From positions 1 through 27,334 of IMG/VR virus record IMGVR_UViG_3300030118_001762: a stretch of DNA of 27,334 nt, one strand, 5' to 3'. This DNA comes from a virus. Below are positions 23,297 to 27,334 of this stretch, one piece after another (position 1 is the stretch's first letter; each line of letters begins with the position of its first letter). The notes under the pieces are model-generated. The model was given only the letters and a program-made list of their open reading frames with translations, was not told the DNA's origin and did not search any database. A program made the position numbers and the translations under genes.

Positions 23297-25714
23297 TTAT
23301 CTTGGATCAAATTGTTCCAAGCCAAAACCACCTAAATTGTCAAAGCCTTTTGACTCAAACTTTTTAGCTGGTAAGTCTTTTTTTCTTTGATCGATTAACT
23401 CAGACTGTTGACTAGCTTGTATTCTAGTACGCTCGTCTTTACGATCTTCTTTGTATTTCTCTTTATCTTTAATCACTTGTCTTTCGCTATCTTTAAGCTT
23501 CATATTAAAATCAAATTCTGTTTCCATTAATTGCATTTTAATTTGAGCTTCTCTTTCCATTTTTTTAATATCAAACTCTAACTGAGCTTGGTTAACACTA
23601 ATCTTACTTTCAGCTAGTGCTTGTTCTTTTTGCATTTCAGCTTGCGCAGCCGCTTGTGCAGCTTGAGCGTTAGAGTCTGATTGAGCTTTTATATTTTCTT
23701 GTTGTATAGCTCTATCTCTATCTTGTTTTTTCTTTTGTCTTACTTTTAATAACTGATTAGCAAGTTTTAAATTTTTAACCTCTCTAATATCAATAGCATC
23801 TTGCAGACCAATTTGTTGTTGCTGCATTGCCATTTGTATATTGTTTTCTAATCTTTGTTTTTCTTCTTCATCAGGCGCTAACTCTAAGAATATACCAAAA
23901 TCATGTAAGTGTAATTCCTTAACTTGGTTTAATGTACCTACGTTGAATCTACCTAATGATAATATAAATTGATTTTTAGTGTTAGAATATTCTAATACAT
24001 CTGATATTCTTAATGATACTGCTTCAGCTGTTTTTAAAGCTAGATAAACACCTGCTTGTAATACGTGTCTTGTAGCTGTATTACTATTAGCTGCGGCTAG
24101 TTTCTGTAAACCAACTAGTGATTTTTGATCTGGCATACTACCATCTCTAGCTTCGTTTAATCCGGTTACATCTCTTATCATTTGTAAATAGTAGTTGTAT
24201 GATTGTATTAAACTAGATATTTTACCTTGACCTCCACTTGATCTTAATTCTTGTATAGGCATTTTACCTTGATTAAAATCACCATCTTGTGTCATTGATC
24301 TACCAATAACACTACCAGTTTGGAAATACATGTTTAATGCTTCTTGTGGATTATAGTTTGTGCCATTACCTAAATCTATTTCAGCTAAACCATCTGCATC
24401 AAGATAAACACCGTCTGGTACTACTCTTGACATTACTTGTTGTAGTTTTAAATGTGTTAACTGTATCATGTCAGCAAAAGTAATCATACGAGCTACTAAA
24501 GACTCTGGTCTACCTTTATACATACGTGGAGCAACTATATTATAACTCATAGCTACTTTAGTAATATCTGACTTAGGTCTTGTCATGTTTTCACACATTT
24601 TCCACTCTAGCAAAGTATCATAACCTACAATTTTTGTACCGCTGTATAATACTTCTATTGCTCTTGAAACTCTTTGAAATCTAGCTCTTTGATCTTTTGG
24701 CGGATTAAATGTGTCATCTTTTTTAAGCGCTTTATCACCACCGCTACTAGTTTGTTTTACTTTATAAACTTGATGATGAAAAGTTTTATATTCAAAATGT
24801 AAAACGTTTACGTATCCTTTTTCGTTACTGTCTTGTGGGTAATATATATATCTATCATACGTAGCACTTTCATATCTCTTTTCAATTTCTTCTAACTCTT
24901 CAGTAGTTAAGTTAGGAAATTGTTTAGCTAAATCTTTTATCTGTACTCTTTTAACTTCACCAACATAATATAAATCATCAAAATATGGAGACTCACTATA
25001 AGAATAAACTAAGTTAGTAGGATCTATATATTCTAATTTTATACCTTCTGCAGTATTAAAACTGTTTTTACAAGCAGCAATACCTAAAACAGTTAAATCA
25101 TAATCTAATCTTTTCTTAATTAAATTATACTTATTTAAACGCATTACATTGTTTATAGCTTCTTCTTCAGCTATTTCAATTGATTGCTTGTAATCGAGCT
25201 GCATGTGAACCGCAAGCTCTTCGTCGTTTTCTGGTAATTTTTCAGGATCGTTGTTAAAAGTATTTATAGCTGTTTCATCAACAACTGTTTGTTTAAAACT
25301 TTTAAACCTCATATCCTCTAGCATAGCTTCTATATACTCTGTTCTCTCTTGTGCTGCTAATGGATCAATTGAAAAAGCTTTAATATCGTACAACCTATCG
25401 TTTATACCATTAACTACTATATCTACAAATTTAGGTATAATAGGTACTGGTTTCCAGTCTAAGTTTAAATAGCTTAAGTCACCATTAATTGATAACTCAT
25501 CTTTATATTTTTGTATTGATTGTTCTCCTCTTGCGTATAATCTAAGTTCATGATTACGCATTTGCATATCATAATATCTATCGCTACCGCTGTCGCGTTT
25601 AAACCACTCGGCTTCTATGGCTCTTGCAACTTGCAAACCATATTCTTTACTAGACTTCTCAGCGTCAGGCACTGCCTGGCTTGGAAATGTAGACTTTTTT
25701 TGCGTTTTAATCAT
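23297..25714 (-). CDS. Portal protein
   Basis: The product has 805 residues. Near the N-terminus are RLYARGEQSIQKYK (58-71), SYLNLDWKPVPIIPKFVDI (81-99) and VVNGINDRLYDI, wording I associate with portal proteins of crAss-like and related environmental phages, whose portals are also about 800 aa. The central part is the mixed alpha/beta stem and clip region (DVTGLNEARDGSMPDQKSL is characteristic). From about 640 the chain becomes a long Gln/Glu/Lys-rich coiled coil (QQQQIGLQDAIDI, then AAQAAAQAEMQKEQALAES), probably the barrel extending into the capsid. It ends FDNLGGFGLEQFDPR. The ATG overlaps the TerL stop region by 8 nt (ATGATTAA), so the two are likely translationally coupled. TerL, portal and scaffold in this order support the call. 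Twelve subunits at one capsid vertex would serve as docking site for the terminase. Confidence 0.85.
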   Translation of the reverse strand: MIKTQKKSTFPSQAVPDAEKSSKEYGLQVARAIEAEWFKRDSGSDRYYDMQMRNHELRLYARGEQSIQKYKDELSINGDLSYLNLDWKPVPIIPKFVDIVVNGINDRLYDIKAFSIDPLAAQERTEYIEAMLEDMRFKSFKQTVVDETAINTFNNDPEKLPENDEELAVHMQLDYKQSIEIAEEEAINNVMRLNKYNLIKKRLDYDLTVLGIAACKNSFNTAEGIKLEYIDPTNLVYSYSESPYFDDLYYVGEVKRVQIKDLAKQFPNLTTEELEEIEKRYESATYDRYIYYPQDSNEKGYVNVLHFEYKTFHHQVYKVKQTSSGGDKALKKDDTFNPPKDQRARFQRVSRAIEVLYSGTKIVGYDTLLEWKMCENMTRPKSDITKVAMSYNIVAPRMYKGRPESLVARMITFADMIQLTHLKLQQVMSRVVPDGVYLDADGLAEIDLGNGTNYNPQEALNMYFQTGSVIGRSMTQDGDFNQGKMPIQELRSSGGQGKISSLIQSYNYYLQMIRDVTGLNEARDGSMPDQKSLVGLQKLAAANSNTATRHVLQAGVYLALKTAEAVSLRISDVLEYSNTKNQFILSLGRFNVGTLNQVKELHLHDFGIFLELAPDEEEKQRLENNIQMAMQQQQIGLQDAIDIREVKNLKLANQLLKVRQKKKQDRDRAIQQENIKAQSDSNAQAAQAAAQAEMQKEQALAESKISVNQAQLEFDIKKMEREAQIKMQLMETEFDFNMKLKDSERQVIKDKEKYKEDRKDERTRIQASQQSELIDQRKKDLPAKKFESKGFDNLGGFGLEQFDPR

Positions 25715-27334
25715 TAGTTATTATTTTTGATAACATACCTTTATTGTCGTATTTAGTAAAACCAAACTCTACTTTGGCTTGAGTTCTTGCTGGTTTAGGG
25801 TGATATAAGTTTTTATTACAAGCCATTATAGCAAGACCTGAGCTAATAGTAGCATCAAACCTTGTTCTATTATTTATGTCAAACTTTGACCAATCGTTTA
25901 ATGTTGTATTAAAATTTATATTACCGTAATCACCATTTTCTTTTAAACCTACATGTTGCTGTATATAACTTTCAATTGCAGCAGCATGAGCTTGTTTAAT
26001 ATCTTCGCTTGAGTTTGGTATACCGCCAACTTCTTTTTCAGCTGTTGATAATTTATTCCATAATTTATCTGGTCTGTTCATTGAGTAACCTCTGTAACCT
26101 CTACGTTTTAAATAATATAAAAGTCTAGGTTTATTGTTTTCTGCTAATAATGGCATACCATAAAATACTAATGCCATCAATACATCTTCAAAAAACATTT
26201 CAGCTGTAGCTGGTCTAGCTACATATTCAAGAAAAAAAGTATTAGGTGGAGCGTCTTCCATGCTAAACTTAGTTAAACCGTGTAAAGCACCTTTTGATCC
26301 TTGATTATCTACAGTTCCTGATATATCATAACTATCACAACCAAAAGCTCCTATGTGTTCGTTGCCTGGATATTTAGTACCATTTTTTATAAAATAACTG
26401 TTTTGTAATTCAAGCGGAGGTACCCAAGCTATATTAAATCTACCTGTTTTGTCTGGATAAAATTTTACTTTAGTATCTTTTATACCATCTTCCCAAACAA
26501 AACTACCTTGTATAGGTTTAGGATTTATTTCATTATAATCTATTTGCTCGTATATCTTTACTAAATTAAATATACTATTTTTAGTTTCATCTCTGAAAGC
26601 ATGTTCTTCAGTTCTTGGAAACTGTCTATAAAATTCATTTAAAGCATCTTGATCATTTTTTAAACCATCTGCTTCGTTTTGCCAATGCGCTATAACACCT
26701 ATATCTATTATATCGCCATAAGGTCCTTCAACCTCTGTGTCTGGCGTTTCCAATACAGGTAATCCAAAAGAATCAATGAATCCTTCGTAGTTCCATTCCA
26801 TAGGTATGAACAAACTATATAGTCCCGAGCTAGTCTGTCCGTTGCGGTTTCTTTTTGTGACGTCTGAGTCATAGTATAATTTTTTAAATTCATTACCGCC
26901 TTTATCTAATGAGTTGCTTGTTGAACCCATCATACACTTACCAATAATTCTACTACCTAATCTTAATGTTGTTTTCGTGACACGCCAGTTGTTGAGGATG
27001 TTGTTCGGCCGCTCCCACTTCCCCGACTCATCATGGACGAGGAGTTTAAGCTTCTCTCCATCGTAGGAGTTGTCACCTGTATTCTTCCAGTCGATGGTGG
27101 TGTCCAGTCCTGTGAGCTCCTCGGGCCTCTCACTCGTACTCGTGATTTTACGTCTAGTAAGTCTGGATGCGGGTACACGATAGGCCAGTTCGGTTTTTGG
27201 TCGATCCATACCATCTTGTATCGGTTTGAAAAAGAACGGATAGTTAACGGATATTGGAACGACTTTATCAGTAAACATCTTTTTTGCATCGGGCCCAGAC
27301 TTGGATAATATTCCAAACCTAGCATCGCTTGATA
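25707..27334 (-). CDS. terL: Terminase large subunit, 5' end outside the window
   Basis: The frame is open from the right edge. The first internal ATG is at 27278, but 18 earlier codons (including GILSKSGPDAKKMF) continue the protein outside the window, so the Walker A region is missing here. Counting from that ATG, Walker B is L79-L80-V81-H82-D83-E84 (LLVHDESGKWE) and the coupling motif is G118-S-T-S-N. The C-terminal RNase H-like nuclease has D315 (FGCDSYDI), E364-D365 (MFFEDVLMALVF) and D475 (RFDATISSGLAI), which can form the metal-binding site. The protein uses ATP to package DNA into the procapsid through the portal and cuts the concatemer. FFFKPIQDGMDRPKTELAYR resembles TerL of crAss-like phages from memory. 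Bases 27001-27180 are about 53% GC against about 30% elsewhere. Confidence 0.92.
   Translation of the reverse strand, partial: SSDARFGILSKSGPDAKKMFTDKVVPISVNYPFFFKPIQDGMDRPKTELAYRVPASRLTRRKITSTSERPEELTGLDTTIDWKNTGDNSYDGEKLKLLVHDESGKWERPNNILNNWRVTKTTLRLGSRIIGKCMMGSTSNSLDKGGNEFKKLYYDSDVTKRNRNGQTSSGLYSLFIPMEWNYEGFIDSFGLPVLETPDTEVEGPYGDIIDIGVIAHWQNEADGLKNDQDALNEFYRQFPRTEEHAFRDETKNSIFNLVKIYEQIDYNEINPKPIQGSFVWEDGIKDTKVKFYPDKTGRFNIAWVPPLELQNSYFIKNGTKYPGNEHIGAFGCDSYDISGTVDNQGSKGALHGLTKFSMEDAPPNTFFLEYVARPATAEMFFEDVLMALVFYGMPLLAENNKPRLLYYLKRRGYRGYSMNRPDKLWNKLSTAEKEVGGIPNSSEDIKQAHAAAIESYIQQHVGLKENGDYGNINFNTTLNDWSKFDINNRTRFDATISSGLAIMACNKNLYHPKPARTQAKVEFGFTKYDNKGMLSKIITND

Noticed and set aside
27276-27278. 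ATG at 27278 as the true terL start
   Set aside because: The frame is open upstream to the window edge, and upstream codons encode TerL-like sequence (GILSKSGPDAKKMF). Starting here would delete the ATPase Walker A region.
26708-27325. Two short minus-strand frames (26708-26893 and 26963-27325)
   Set aside because: They overlap conserved terL sequence in other frames; the longer one is opened by the GC-rich patch and has no recognisable features.

Overview
The window is the virion-structure module of a low-GC (about 30% by eye) tailed-phage genome. All protein genes lie on the minus strand, so transcription runs from high to low coordinates. They are packed end to end; the largest gap is 72 nt, and no stretch over 300 nt lacks a gene. 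A 5'-truncated terminase large subunit enters at the right edge and a 3'-truncated thioredoxin-fold gene leaves at the left edge. Neither tRNA genes nor replication genes are visible.

In transcription order the genes are: TerL (27334-25707), portal (25714-23297), acidic scaffold-like protein (23270-22095) and major capsid protein (22069-20606). A strong UUCG terminator hairpin follows (20595-20563). Next come a 253-aa protein of unknown role (20533-19772), a pair of overlapping 7-bp inverted repeats (19763-19733), two connector/ring proteins (19713-18691 and 18687-17578), a 1250-aa tail-nozzle-like protein with cadherin-like domains, a small nucleotidyltransferase-fold protein and a 474-aa protein that looks like the other half of the nozzle. 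They are followed by three internal or ejected virion proteins of 228, 688 and 2410 aa. The module ends with three envelope-directed genes: a signal-peptide outer-membrane barrel, a small one-TM protein with a coiled coil, and a secreted thioredoxin-fold protein without the active-site cysteines.

The order TerL-portal-scaffold-capsid-ring-ring-nozzle-cargo is that of short-tailed phages. The TerL and portal wording, the roughly 800-aa portal and the giant cargo proteins resemble crAss-like (Crassvirales-related) phages of Bacteroidota and environmental relatives. That placement is inferred from remembered family features; no search was run. A Bacteroidota, probably marine flavobacterial, host is supported by three things: none of the visible starts has a Shine-Dalgarno sequence (they have A/T-rich leaders instead), the outer-membrane protein has a Bacteroidota-style signal peptide and aromatic C-terminus, and base composition is low in GC. 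The standard genetic code suffices.

The most unusual content is the following: a 2410-aa virion protein carrying an HExxH zincin-like motif and a complete HAD phosphatase motif set between hydrophobic ends; a nozzle apparently divided in two with a nucleotidyltransferase gene between the halves; the three-gene envelope cassette; two mutually exclusive RNA hairpins between structural genes; and short GC-rich islands (about 53% GC) inside TerL and the giant gene.
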